Assembly: GCA_029880025.1 (NCBI GenBank)
Contig: JAOUPE010000058.1
Coordinates: 1 to 8,332 of the forward strand
Direction: 5' to 3'
Length of the DNA stretch: 8,332 bases
DNA from: Caldifarciminota bacterium
GTDB lineage: Bacteria > Hydrothermota > Tepidihabitantia > Tepidihabitantales > JAOUPE01
The first letter of the stretch is position 1; every line of letters starts with the position of its first letter. Under the pieces are notes generated by a model that made no database searches, was not told the origin of the DNA, and was given only the letters and a program-made list of their open reading frames with translations. Of this stretch, positions 1 to 7,547 are shown in pieces. A program made the translations under genes and the position numbers.

Positions 1-2352
1 CTTTGGACCGGAAAACCTAAGACTTTAGTAGTAAGCCATGACTCGTTCATCCCGGTGGCGCCCCAGAATTTTTTAGTCACGGTGCGAAGAGAAGGGATTG
101 CGCTACCCAACGCCTTGGTTTGTGTTAAGAAGGATAGTGAAGTATACGAGTATGGCTATACCAATAGTGCCGGACAAATTAGTCTGGCGATAAATCCGAT
201 AACGGTTGGCACAATGGCAGTCACCGTGACAGCACAGAATTGTCTGCCTTATGAGGTTGATGCTCAAGTGGTCCCGGCTTCTGGACCTTATGTTGTCTAT
301 CAAGGTCATATTATCAATGACCCTTCACCAGGCGGCAATGGTGATAATAACCTGAACCCAGGTGAATCAATAACTTTTGTGATGGGTCTTAAAAATATCG
401 GTAACGAGACCGCAAGAAATGTTTGGGCTCGTCTGCGCAGTACCGAATCCGAGGTTACCATCTGGGATAGCCTAAAATATTATGGCGATATTTTACCGGA
501 CAGCGTTGTCTTTCAGCAGCCTGGTTTTGGTTTTTCAGTTTCACCGGCTTGCACTAATCAACAACATTTAAATTTCACAATATTTATCCAGGACGATGTT
601 AGGAATTATACTCAAGGTTTTGAGCTTATTGTTAATGCCGGTCGACTTGTCTATCAGACCTATGATATCCTTGACCCAATTCCGGGTGGTAATAATAACA
701 GTCGACTCGACCCGGGTGAGAGCGGCAAGCTCACCCTGACTTTTGAGAATTCGGGTCAAGGCGATTTTGTCGATGTCCAGGTGAAGTTACGCAGTAATGA
801 CCGTTACCTGTTAATCACCGATTCAACCGGACACTTTGGACGATTCTATCCAGGCGAGAGTAAGACCAATTCGAGTGACCCGTTTGCCCTCAGCGTCAGC
901 CCGCAAGCATTTTCCGGTTATCGAGCTTTGGTCCGAGTTGTAAAATATGCCTTTGGTGAAACCTACCAATTTGTTGATTCGATAACTTTATTCTTAACCA
1001 TTGGTCAAGCCGGTCAAAATGTACCGACCGGACCAGATGAATACGGTTATTTTGTCTATGACAATACCGACCTGAACTCGGGTCAAGCGCCTACTTACAA
1101 CTGGATGGAAATTTCTTTGGTTGGTCAGACAATTCCTGAAATTACCGATGCCAACAATTCGGTCGCCACCATGACTCTGCCGTTCAGTTTTCGATATTAT
1201 GGACAAAATTATGATTCGATTTCGGCTTCGTCCAATGGTTATTTGGTAATGGGCCAGACCACATTCAATTCTGGTGATAACACTTCGATATTCAATTCTT
1301 GTCCGAATATGATTGCACCGTTCTGGGATGACTTGGATATGCGACGCCATCAATCCGGTTATGGCGAAGCCTACCGTTATTATGATGCAACAAATCACCG
1401 TTATATTATCGAATACCGAGAAGCTGCCCACTACGGACAACGCTTGATACGCGAGACATTCGAGGTTATCTTCTTAGACCCAGCCTATTATCCGACCCCA
1501 ACCGGTGATGGCGAAATAATTTTCCAGTATCAGACCGTAGCCGATGCCAGTTCCAATACAGTGGGTTTCTGTGACCAGACCCAATCCCGAGGTTTAGAAT
1601 TGCTTTATAATAACGAGTATGACCCAAGTGTGGCTGGACTTTATACGGGTCGGGCATTCCGAATCACAACCGTTGCGCCCCAAAGTGTCTCGGCACCATG
1701 GTTAAGTTTGATAAGCTTGACGGTTAACGATTCATTAGGGAATTCTAACGGCTTACCGGAACCAGGCGAAATGATTATCCTAAACCTGGTTTTGAAAAAT
1801 TTCGGCGGGGTTAGTGCTAATGATGTCCAATCGGTTTTAAGAAATCAGGATAACGATGCATTGGTTCTGGATTCGACCGCTAATTTTGGTAACATCGAGC
1901 CGAATGCTTCTTCCGCCAATTCGACTCCTTACCGTTTCCAAATTGCAGAAAACCCCAATGACAGTATCGCGGATTTTGCCTTGATAGTGGATGCTAATAA
2001 TGGTAGCTACCAGACCGTAATTTATTTCACGCTTGACCTCTACGGTGTCATCGGAATCAAGGAAAACGCAAAATTGGAAATTCAAAATTCAAAACTGCAA
2101 TGCCTGCCCAACCCGTTCAACAGAAGCACGGTGATACGCTGGCAACTGCCCAATTCTAATTTCGAATTTAGAATTTATAATACGATGGGAAGATTGGTGA
2201 TGAGCCATAAGCCAAGAGTCTTCAGTGACTACTTTATCTGGAATGGTAAGGACCGAAACGGAAAACTTGTACCAAAAGGACTCTACTTTTTAATCTTGAC
2301 CGATAACAAAAAGCAGGTTATAATTAATCAGAAGTTAATTCGGGTGGAGTAG
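1..2352 (+). CDS. Gingipain-type (C25) secreted protein, C-terminal part; 5' end outside window
   Basis: The reading frame is open from base 1 and its first codons (LWTGKP...) align with LWTTKP at residues 377-382 of the next gene. The GTG at 55 is therefore not the real start, and the signal peptide and any peptidase domain lie left of the window. Visible parts, in order, are: an Ig-like segment like the C-terminal domain of C25 peptidases (to about nt 290); beta-sandwich units marked by 'DPxPGGNxxxxLxPGE' (nt 313-366 and 673-720); a nidogen-like domain with 'LPFSFRYYG...SSNGYL...APFWDDLD' (about nt 1024-1675); a third PGE unit (about nt 1726-1770); and a FlgD/type IX-like sorting domain with 'CLPNPFN', 'IYNTMGRLV' and 'KGLYFL' (about nt 2053-2349). 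Such C-termini direct export and surface attachment in related bacteria. Whether this copy carries an active peptidase cannot be seen here. Stop TAG at 2350-2352 is 3 bp before the paralogous gene, so the two are probably co-transcribed. Confidence 0.88.
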   Translation, partial: LWTGKPKTLVVSHDSFIPVAPQNFLVTVRREGIALPNALVCVKKDSEVYEYGYTNSAGQISLAINPITVGTMAVTVTAQNCLPYEVDAQVVPASGPYVVYQGHIINDPSPGGNGDNNLNPGESITFVMGLKNIGNETARNVWARLRSTESEVTIWDSLKYYGDILPDSVVFQQPGFGFSVSPACTNQQHLNFTIFIQDDVRNYTQGFELIVNAGRLVYQTYDILDPIPGGNNNSRLDPGESGKLTLTFENSGQGDFVDVQVKLRSNDRYLLITDSTGHFGRFYPGESKTNSSDPFALSVSPQAFSGYRALVRVVKYAFGETYQFVDSITLFLTIGQAGQNVPTGPDEYGYFVYDNTDLNSGQAPTYNWMEISLVGQTIPEITDANNSVATMTLPFSFRYYGQNYDSISASSNGYLVMGQTTFNSGDNTSIFNSCPNMIAPFWDDLDMRRHQSGYGEAYRYYDATNHRYIIEYREAAHYGQRLIRETFEVIFLDPAYYPTPTGDGEIIFQYQTVADASSNTVGFCDQTQSRGLELLYNNEYDPSVAGLYTGRAFRITTVAPQSVSAPWLSLISLTVNDSLGNSNGLPEPGEMIILNLVLKNFGGVSANDVQSVLRNQDNDALVLDSTANFGNIEPNASSANSTPYRFQIAENPNDSIADFALIVDANNGSYQTVIYFTLDLYGVIGIKENAKLEIQNSKLQCLPNPFNRSTVIRWQLPNSNFEFRIYNTMGRLVMSHKPRVFSDYFIWNGKDRNGKLVPKGLYFLILTDNKKQVIINQKLIRVE
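2071..2100. repeat. AT-rich AAATTGGAAATT-type repeat translated within gene 1 sorting region
   Basis: The stretch contains AAATTGGAAATT followed by two overlapping copies of TTCAAAA, and it encodes KLEIQNSKLQ between the last beta-sandwich unit and the 'CLPNPF' box. The 12-mer AAATTGGAAATT also occurs, on the opposite strand, inside the sorting region of gene 2 (5657-5668). The two insertions are at different positions in the domain, so shared descent of the paralogues does not explain the match. It looks like a low-complexity dispersed repeat kept in frame. Confidence 0.5.
2152..2175. repeat. 24-bp near-perfect palindrome inside gene 1 sorting domain
   Basis: AATTCTAATTTCGAATTTAG plus AATT reads the same on both strands except for one mismatched pair. 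It encodes part of 'PNSNFEFRIYN'. It lies 50 bp after the AAATTGGAAATT repeat and has the same base style, so it may be a second fragment of that repeat family. Chance in AT-rich sequence is possible. Confidence 0.35.
2345..2349 (+). promoter_or_regulatory. Probable ribosome binding site for the C25-like gene
   Basis: TGGAG lies 6 bases before the ATG at 2356, inside the last codons of the preceding gene. It supports this ATG as the start even though it gives an unusually long n-region before the signal-peptide core. No ATG or GTG start codon occurs in frame between it and the hydrophobic core. The other two complete genes have no comparable Shine-Dalgarno sequence. Confidence 0.5.
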
Positions 2353-2355
2353 GGA

Positions 2356-5300
2356 ATGTTACAAAATAAAATACCAAAAAATAAACGGCGAAGCCGTTTT
2401 CTTCATTTCGGATTTCTTTCGGAAGAAGAGAATCGACTTCGTCGATTAAAATGGGTTTCTGTTGTTGGTATTTTATTTTTAATTTTTAATTTTTCCTATC
2501 TCGGTGCTCAGACCGGAGCAAAATACCTGGTAATCGCTCATGACAATTTTGTCGAGGCGGTAAAGCCTTTAGTCGAATGGAAAACGAAAAAAGGGATTGA
2601 AGCGGTATGTGTTAAACTCTCCCAAATCGGTAACACGCCAAATCAGATTAAATCTTTTATTCAGACCGCTTATGATACCTGGAATCCAAGACCCGAATAT
2701 ATCCTTTTAGTCGGTGCGCCAGAATTTCTGCCTTCTTATAATAATGATTTTGACGATTACTATGCGGATATGACCGGCAATTATCGGATTGAACTCTGTA
2801 TTGGTCGATTCCATTGTGCTACTGCTGCTCAGTGCAGTTTGCTCGTGGCAAAGTCAATCGGCTATGAGAAGAGCGAGGCAGTCCAAGATTCAGCCTGGTT
2901 TGATAAGGGAACAACGATTGTACGGGAAGACAATCCGCCTGACCCATATTATCAAGCCGATTGCCGTTATGTTCGCGACCTCTGGGTCAGATTTGGACAT
3001 TATGCCCAGGTTGATAGTTTCATAAATACCATGGGTCATAATGCCAATGATGTGGTTAATGCTATAAACAATGGTCGAGCTTATGTTGTCTATCGCGGTC
3101 AAGGGGTAAGTTACTGGTGGTCGCCGTTCAATGTGTACCCAAGCAATACCAATAATGGTTATAAATTGCCGGTGGTCATTTCCGCAACCTGTGCCACGAT
3201 GACCTTGGCCCCAGGCGAACACATGCTCGGTGATGATTTCGTCCGGGTAGGGACTGTACAAAATCCGAAAGGCGCGGTCGCTTTCTTCGGCACAACCTTG
3301 ATTGGCAGCCATGTTTCCAATTATCGTGGTGCGGTGACCAAAGGTTTCTTCCATGCCCTTTACGAGGACAGCATTTACACATTAGGCGGCGCTTGCAAAC
3401 GGGCAAAGTTTATCATGGATTCATTGTATCCTAGCCAGAGCCGGTATATGGAATGGAATCTATTAGGTGACCCAGAACTTAACCTCTGGACAACCAAACC
3501 TCAAGAATTAACCGTTCTTCATGATACGATTGTATTTCTCCACACCACCGATTATCAAGTATGGGTCGGTTATTCTGGCACACCGATTAGCAATGCTTTG
3601 GTGTGTTTAATGATGGACAGTACAATCTACACCTATGGTCGTACGGATAGCGATGGTTATGTCACCCTTTCTTTCACACCACAACATATCGGCACATTAG
3701 AGGTCACGGTCACTGCTCAAAACTATTTTCCCTATGAAGGAACCGCTCGGGTTACAGTCGGAAACACACCTTATGTCAGATACCATCACAACACGATCAA
3801 TGACCAAGCTCCAGGTGGAAATGGCGACAATCATATCAACCCAGGCGAAACGATTGACCTGACCGCTTATCTTATCAATTCGGGTAATCAGACCGCTGAT
3901 AATGTCATGGCATCGCTAAGCACCAGTGACCAGTTTGTAGTGATTTCAGAAAGTATCAGTGGTTTTGGTGATATTGCACCAGGTAATATTGTGGGTGCAA
4001 CCAGCCCATTCTGTTTTTCGGTTGCCCCCAGTTGTACCAATGGTCATGAAATCGGGTTCAGTTTACATATTACCGACAACTCGAGTAATTTTTGGGATAG
4101 CCAATTTTCGGTTCTGGTTGAAGCCGGAAAATTGGTTATTAACTCCTATCGAGTTAATGATTCGGCACCAGGTGGTAATGGCAATGGTTCATTTGGACCA
4201 GCCGAAAATGCAAAACTTATCCTTACCCTGGATAATTCTGGATTGGGCAATTTGAATCAGGTATTTGCCTGGATAAGGACTTTTGACCCTTATGTTGCAA
4301 TAACCGATTCTTTTGGTTATTTTGGTGATATTGATGCTGGTTCGAATCGCAATAATAATCTTGACCCATTTGCGGTTTCTTTGGCACCAAACCTGCCCAG
4401 AGACTATCCGCTCCAATTCTCGGTTTATGTCCGGGGCAGTGGTGGCACTTACAATTATGCCGACGATTTTCAAATAACAATCAGTTCGGACCAGGGAATC
4501 AGTTCTGACCCAACCGGACCAGATGATTTTGGATATTATTGTTATGATAATACTGATGTGAGTTCGGGTCGGGCACCGACCTATGATTGGTTTGAGATTG
4601 CGCCACCCGGACCAGGTTCAATCATCAGCCAGATTACCAATGCCGATGCTAGTTTAGATACTTTAGTCTTGCCGTTCAGTTTTCAATATTATGGTCAGAA
4701 TTGGAATGAAGTGACGGTTGCCTCGAATGGATTTTTGACCATGGGCAGAACTGGATACCGGTACGGTTATAATTCTCCGATACCAGATACTTCAGGTCCC
4801 CGAGCAATGATTGCACCGTTCTGGGATGATTTGAACCCAGATGAATCGAACAATGGTGGCAATGGCGACATTTATCAATACTTTGACGAGCCAAATCACC
4901 GCTGGATTTTTGAATTTAAAGAAGTTGCCCATTTTAATCGGAATAGTGTGCGCGAGACATTCCAGGTGATACTCTTGGACCCAGCCCATTATCCAACGCC
5001 AACCGGTGATGGTGAAATTATTTTCCAGTATCAGACCGTTGCCGATGCAACGAGTAATACGGTTGGAATCGAAAATTATGCCCAGACGATTGGTATCCAA
5101 TATCTGTATGAAAACAATCGACCGAGTACAGCAGCGCTTCTTAATGGTGACCGGGCACTCCGCTTCACCACCCTGGCACCAGAAGGGAATTCACCATGGC
5201 TTATTCTTTTAAGTATTAACCTCAATGATTCGGTGGGTGGTAATAATAATCGAATCCCAGAACCGGGTGAAGGTATTGAACTGGTAATAAACCTTATCAA

Positions 5301-5874
5301 TCGCGGTGCGGCACCGGCAGAAAATGTTATTGCGAAACTACGTAACAGCGATGGTAATGCCCTGGTTATCGATTCAATTGCCAACTTTGGCACAATTGAG
5401 ATGCAGGGTCAAGCCAACAATCAGAATCAACCTTACTTTTTCCAGATCAGCGGTACGCCTTCGGATACGGTTCTTGACTTTAATCTCGTAATTAATGCTA
5501 CCGGCTATAACACAATACAATATCTCGCGGTTGGTCTGAATGGTAATCCTGGTGTGCTTGAATCCGCCTCGGGCGGACTCGGCACTTCAAGATTAGAATG
5601 TCAGCCCAACCCATTCTCAAGAATGGCTAAGGTTAAATGGCAGATACCAGACTCAGAATTTCCAATTTCCAATTTGCAAATTAAAATTTATGATGCAATA
5701 GGAAGGTTAATCAATTGCTTAAAGCAGTCCCCGGGTCATCCGCCTGAGGCGAATTGGGATGCTAAAGACAATCACGGAAAAGAATTAGGAGCCGGTATTT
5801 ATTTTATAACTCTGTCGTTTAAAACAAAAGAAGGACAGAAGTCATTGGTTAAAAAAATAACAATTAGCCGTTAA
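2356..5874 (+). CDS. Secreted gingipain-family (peptidase C25-like) multidomain protein with sorting domain
   Basis: The protein has 1172 residues. Residues 1-33 form a basic extension, about 34-51 a signal-peptide core (VSVVGILFLIF...YLGA, cleavage probably after LGA), and about 55-380 a C25-like domain starting 'KYLVIAHDNF' with 'PEYILLVGAPEFLP' and ending 'EWNLLGDPELNLW'. The nucleophile position is kept (C279 in 'ISATCATM'). The 'GHG' box that carries the catalytic His of gingipains reads 'YRGQG', with Gln at 249, 30 residues before the Cys (33 in RgpB). Then come an Ig-like domain (382-466), PGE-type beta-sandwich units (about 480 and 600), a nidogen-like domain (about 718-940, 'APFWDDLN'), another PGE unit (about 957) and a sorting domain (about 1067-1172, 'CQPNPFS', 'IYDAIGRLI', 'AGIYFI'). 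It is probably exported and attached to the surface or released. It is either a protease with altered chemistry or an inactive homologue that binds. Gene 1 is its tandem paralogue. Confidence 0.9.
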   Translation: MLQNKIPKNKRRSRFLHFGFLSEEENRLRRLKWVSVVGILFLIFNFSYLGAQTGAKYLVIAHDNFVEAVKPLVEWKTKKGIEAVCVKLSQIGNTPNQIKSFIQTAYDTWNPRPEYILLVGAPEFLPSYNNDFDDYYADMTGNYRIELCIGRFHCATAAQCSLLVAKSIGYEKSEAVQDSAWFDKGTTIVREDNPPDPYYQADCRYVRDLWVRFGHYAQVDSFINTMGHNANDVVNAINNGRAYVVYRGQGVSYWWSPFNVYPSNTNNGYKLPVVISATCATMTLAPGEHMLGDDFVRVGTVQNPKGAVAFFGTTLIGSHVSNYRGAVTKGFFHALYEDSIYTLGGACKRAKFIMDSLYPSQSRYMEWNLLGDPELNLWTTKPQELTVLHDTIVFLHTTDYQVWVGYSGTPISNALVCLMMDSTIYTYGRTDSDGYVTLSFTPQHIGTLEVTVTAQNYFPYEGTARVTVGNTPYVRYHHNTINDQAPGGNGDNHINPGETIDLTAYLINSGNQTADNVMASLSTSDQFVVISESISGFGDIAPGNIVGATSPFCFSVAPSCTNGHEIGFSLHITDNSSNFWDSQFSVLVEAGKLVINSYRVNDSAPGGNGNGSFGPAENAKLILTLDNSGLGNLNQVFAWIRTFDPYVAITDSFGYFGDIDAGSNRNNNLDPFAVSLAPNLPRDYPLQFSVYVRGSGGTYNYADDFQITISSDQGISSDPTGPDDFGYYCYDNTDVSSGRAPTYDWFEIAPPGPGSIISQITNADASLDTLVLPFSFQYYGQNWNEVTVASNGFLTMGRTGYRYGYNSPIPDTSGPRAMIAPFWDDLNPDESNNGGNGDIYQYFDEPNHRWIFEFKEVAHFNRNSVRETFQVILLDPAHYPTPTGDGEIIFQYQTVADATSNTVGIENYAQTIGIQYLYENNRPSTAALLNGDRALRFTTLAPEGNSPWLILLSINLNDSVGGNNNRIPEPGEGIELVINLINRGAAPAENVIAKLRNSDGNALVIDSIANFGTIEMQGQANNQNQPYFFQISGTPSDTVLDFNLVINATGYNTIQYLAVGLNGNPGVLESASGGLGTSRLECQPNPFSRMAKVKWQIPDSEFPISNLQIKIYDAIGRLINCLKQSPGHPPEANWDAKDNHGKELGAGIYFITLSFKTKEGQKSLVKKITISR
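2383..2447. repeat. Hairpin cluster encoding the N-terminal extension of the C25-like protein
   Basis: Two perfect 7-bp stem, 3-nt loop hairpins flank the segment: AAACGGC-GAA-GCCGTTT at 2383-2399 and AATCGAC-TTC-GTCGATT at 2431-2447. Between them TTCTTC (2399-2404) can pair with GAAGAA (2422-2427). Translated in frame this gives residues 10-31, rich in Arg, just before the signal-peptide core. Two tight hairpins with complementary GAA and TTC loops so close together look like an inserted palindromic element. The strong stems near the start codon might also limit translation. Confidence 0.55.
5656..5688. repeat. AAATTGGAAATT-type repeat (reverse orientation) in gene 2 sorting domain
   Basis: The stretch has two tandem copies of AATTTCC followed by AATTTGCAAATT, itself a 12-bp palindrome. 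It encodes 'EFPISNLQIKIYD' of the sorting domain. The reverse complement shares the exact 12-mer AAATTGGAAATT with 2071-2082 in gene 1. At the protein level it makes the loop after the 'WQIP' strand a few residues longer than in gene 1. Confidence 0.5.
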
Positions 5875-5878
5875 TGAA

Positions 5879-6007
5879 AACCGCCGATGAGCACAGATGG
5901 AAATTAAACACCGAATATCACCGAAAACACTGAAAAATATTCGGTGTCGTTCAGAAATTTCAGTGATTTTCAGGGTTAAATTCATTTTATCTGTGCTAAT
6001 CTGGGTT
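5879..6007. repeat. 129-bp palindromic repeat element forming the 5' end of the carboxypeptidase gene
   Basis: The ends are inverted: AACCGCCGATGAGCACAGAT at 5879-5898 against the reverse complement AACCCAGATTAGCACAGAT of 5989-6007, including a perfect 8-bp arm GCACAGAT/ATCTGTGC. An inner perfect 11-bp stem pairs ACACCGAATAT (5908-5918) with ATATTCGGTGT (5937-5947) over an 18-nt loop. The outer and inner arms carry the CACCGA/CACTGA words also found at 8079-8229. The element begins 4 bp after the C25-like stop and its right end is codon 37 of the carboxypeptidase frame. A further ATCTGTGC at 6023-6030 continues the theme. It is intergenic-type repeat sequence that has been read as coding DNA. 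Confidence 0.75.
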
Positions 6008-7522
6008 CTAGTATCGGTGCCAATCTGTGCTTACTCGGTTGACCCAAGATATCATACCTATGGTGAGATGACCGATGAGATGATTGCGGCAGCCTTAGAA
6101 TACCCAGAAATCTGTCGCCTTCATACTATTGGCTATTCGTCTTTTTTCCAGCTGCCGCTTCTCGCTCTAAAAATTTCTGATAATCCGGATGTGGAGGAAG
6201 ATGAACCGAGATTTCTCTTCAACGGTGTTCACCATGCCACCGAAATAATTGGAGTCGAAATTTGTCTTTATATGATGCACGATTTGCTCTCAAGATATGA
6301 TACGAGCCGGCAAGTCAAATCCTGGATTGATTCTAATGAGATTTGGCTGGTGCCGATGGTAAATCCAGATGGTCACTACATTAATCTTAACGTGGTCCAG
6401 GATTCCTGGCGCAAGAATGCTCGTGACAATAACGGCAGCGGTCAATTCGAACCGGATTTTGATGGCGTAGATTTGAACCGTAATTATGATTTCCTATGGG
6501 ATTATGGCGATGCGAATCCTTCAAGCCGAACCTATCGTGGACCCTTCCCTTTTTCTGAGGACGAAACCAGAGCGATTCGGGATTTGGCATTTAAAAAGAA
6601 ATTTGTTTTTGATATTTGTTATCATAGTGATCGAGACCCAAGCCTAGGTGAATCGGTCTATTATCCTTGGCTTTGGGGCAGCAAGTACTGTCCAGACAAC
6701 TTCCATATTAAAGAAGTTGCCGAATCGATTGCATTTAGGATTTTGAATGACCTGGGTAATGCTCCTTATGCTCCAATCTTTGGTCGGGCAACCGAAGGCG
6801 GCCTAGCCCGAAATTGGCTTTATTATGCAATTGGTACTTTCCCTTTTACTATCGAAGTAAGTACAAGCTACCAGCCACCTGGCTATCGGGTTGATTCAAT
6901 TTGCAAGCGAGTTCTGGATGGTTCTTATTATCTTTTCAAGAGAATATCAGGACCAAGTATTACCGGTAGTATCACTGATTCAGCGACTGGTCAGCCGATT
7001 GTCGCAGAAGTGAGGGTTCTTGAAGCTTATTCGTCGCCCGATACGATTGCGCCGAGAAATTCTGATTCGATTTTTGGGCGATATCGAAGAATCTTAAAAC
7101 CTGGTTACTATACCTTAGAAATTATTGCCTCTGGTTATGAGACGGCGCGGATTGAAAGCGTTCAGGTTCGGTCTGGAGAACCAACCGTTCGAGATATTCT
7201 ACTGCAAGCCAATAATGGGATTAGCGAAAATAGATTAATCCGAGGGGATGACGATATTAATTTCTTAGTCCGGCCGAGCTTTGTCAAAGGAGAAGCAAAA
7301 ATTAGCTGGCAGATGAGAAAACCCGGTTGGGTTAAACTTTGCGCATTTGACAATACCGGTAGAAAGATTTGTACAATTCTTGAAAAAAAATTTGAACCTG
7401 GGACTTATTCGACTAGTTGGCAAGGTCGAGATGAAGAGGGGAAGAGAGTGAGCTCGGGCATCTATTTTTTGCGTTTGGAATCAGAGGGTTCGAGAACAAC
7501 GCAAAAAATTGTCTTGAAATAA
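5897..7522 (+). CDS. Secreted zinc carboxypeptidase (peptidase M14) with CarboxypepD_reg-like and sorting domains
   Basis: A 541-residue metallocarboxypeptidase expected to remove C-terminal residues from peptides outside the cell. The zinc ligands are visible as H113-x-x-E116 ('HHATE') and H243 ('CYHS'). R176 ('KNAR'), N194-R195 ('VDLNRNYDF') and E320 ('FTIEVS') match the substrate-binding Arg, Asn-Arg pair and catalytic Glu of carboxypeptidase A. The position of CPA Tyr248 seems to be R297 in my by-eye alignment, which is uncertain. The M14 domain spans about 50-345, a CarboxypepD_reg-like beta-sandwich about 353-436, and a sorting domain about 441-541 ('AFDNTGRKI', 'SSGIYFLRL'). The signal peptide is FILSVLIWVLVSVPICA. 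The start is uncertain. ATG 5897 gives a 28-residue n-region encoded by a palindromic repeat, whereas GTG 5963 would give a normal signal peptide (IFRVKFILSVLIWV...). Neither has a good ribosome binding site. The gap from the C25-like gene is 22 bp, suggesting one operon for extracellular protein digestion. Confidence 0.92.
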   Translation: MEIKHRISPKTLKNIRCRSEISVIFRVKFILSVLIWVLVSVPICAYSVDPRYHTYGEMTDEMIAAALEYPEICRLHTIGYSSFFQLPLLALKISDNPDVEEDEPRFLFNGVHHATEIIGVEICLYMMHDLLSRYDTSRQVKSWIDSNEIWLVPMVNPDGHYINLNVVQDSWRKNARDNNGSGQFEPDFDGVDLNRNYDFLWDYGDANPSSRTYRGPFPFSEDETRAIRDLAFKKKFVFDICYHSDRDPSLGESVYYPWLWGSKYCPDNFHIKEVAESIAFRILNDLGNAPYAPIFGRATEGGLARNWLYYAIGTFPFTIEVSTSYQPPGYRVDSICKRVLDGSYYLFKRISGPSITGSITDSATGQPIVAEVRVLEAYSSPDTIAPRNSDSIFGRYRRILKPGYYTLEIIASGYETARIESVQVRSGEPTVRDILLQANNGISENRLIRGDDDINFLVRPSFVKGEAKISWQMRKPGWVKLCAFDNTGRKICTILEKKFEPGTYSTSWQGRDEEGKRVSSGIYFLRLESEGSRTTQKIVLK

Positions 7523-7547
7523 TCAACCGATTCGACATTAATTACAA

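Noticed and set aside
55..57. GTG at 55 as the start of gene 1
   Set aside because: The 18 codons before it are open and align with the paralogue at residues 377-394, so the gene continues to the left.
994..1440. 148-codon open frame on the minus strand
   Set aside because: It lies entirely opposite the nidogen-like domain of gene 1, has low-complexity Ile-rich composition typical of an antisense shadow, and shows no recognisable domain.
5879..6007. CRISPR repeat or array
   Set aside because: The repeated words CACCGA/CACTGA are irregularly spaced arms of one palindrome, without regular spacers.
7514..7542. Possible promoter TTGAAA-17-ATTAAT before the NusG paralogue
   Set aside because: The -10 match is weak, the sequence is AT-rich, the start codon would follow within a few bases, and promoter consensus in this lineage is unknown to me.
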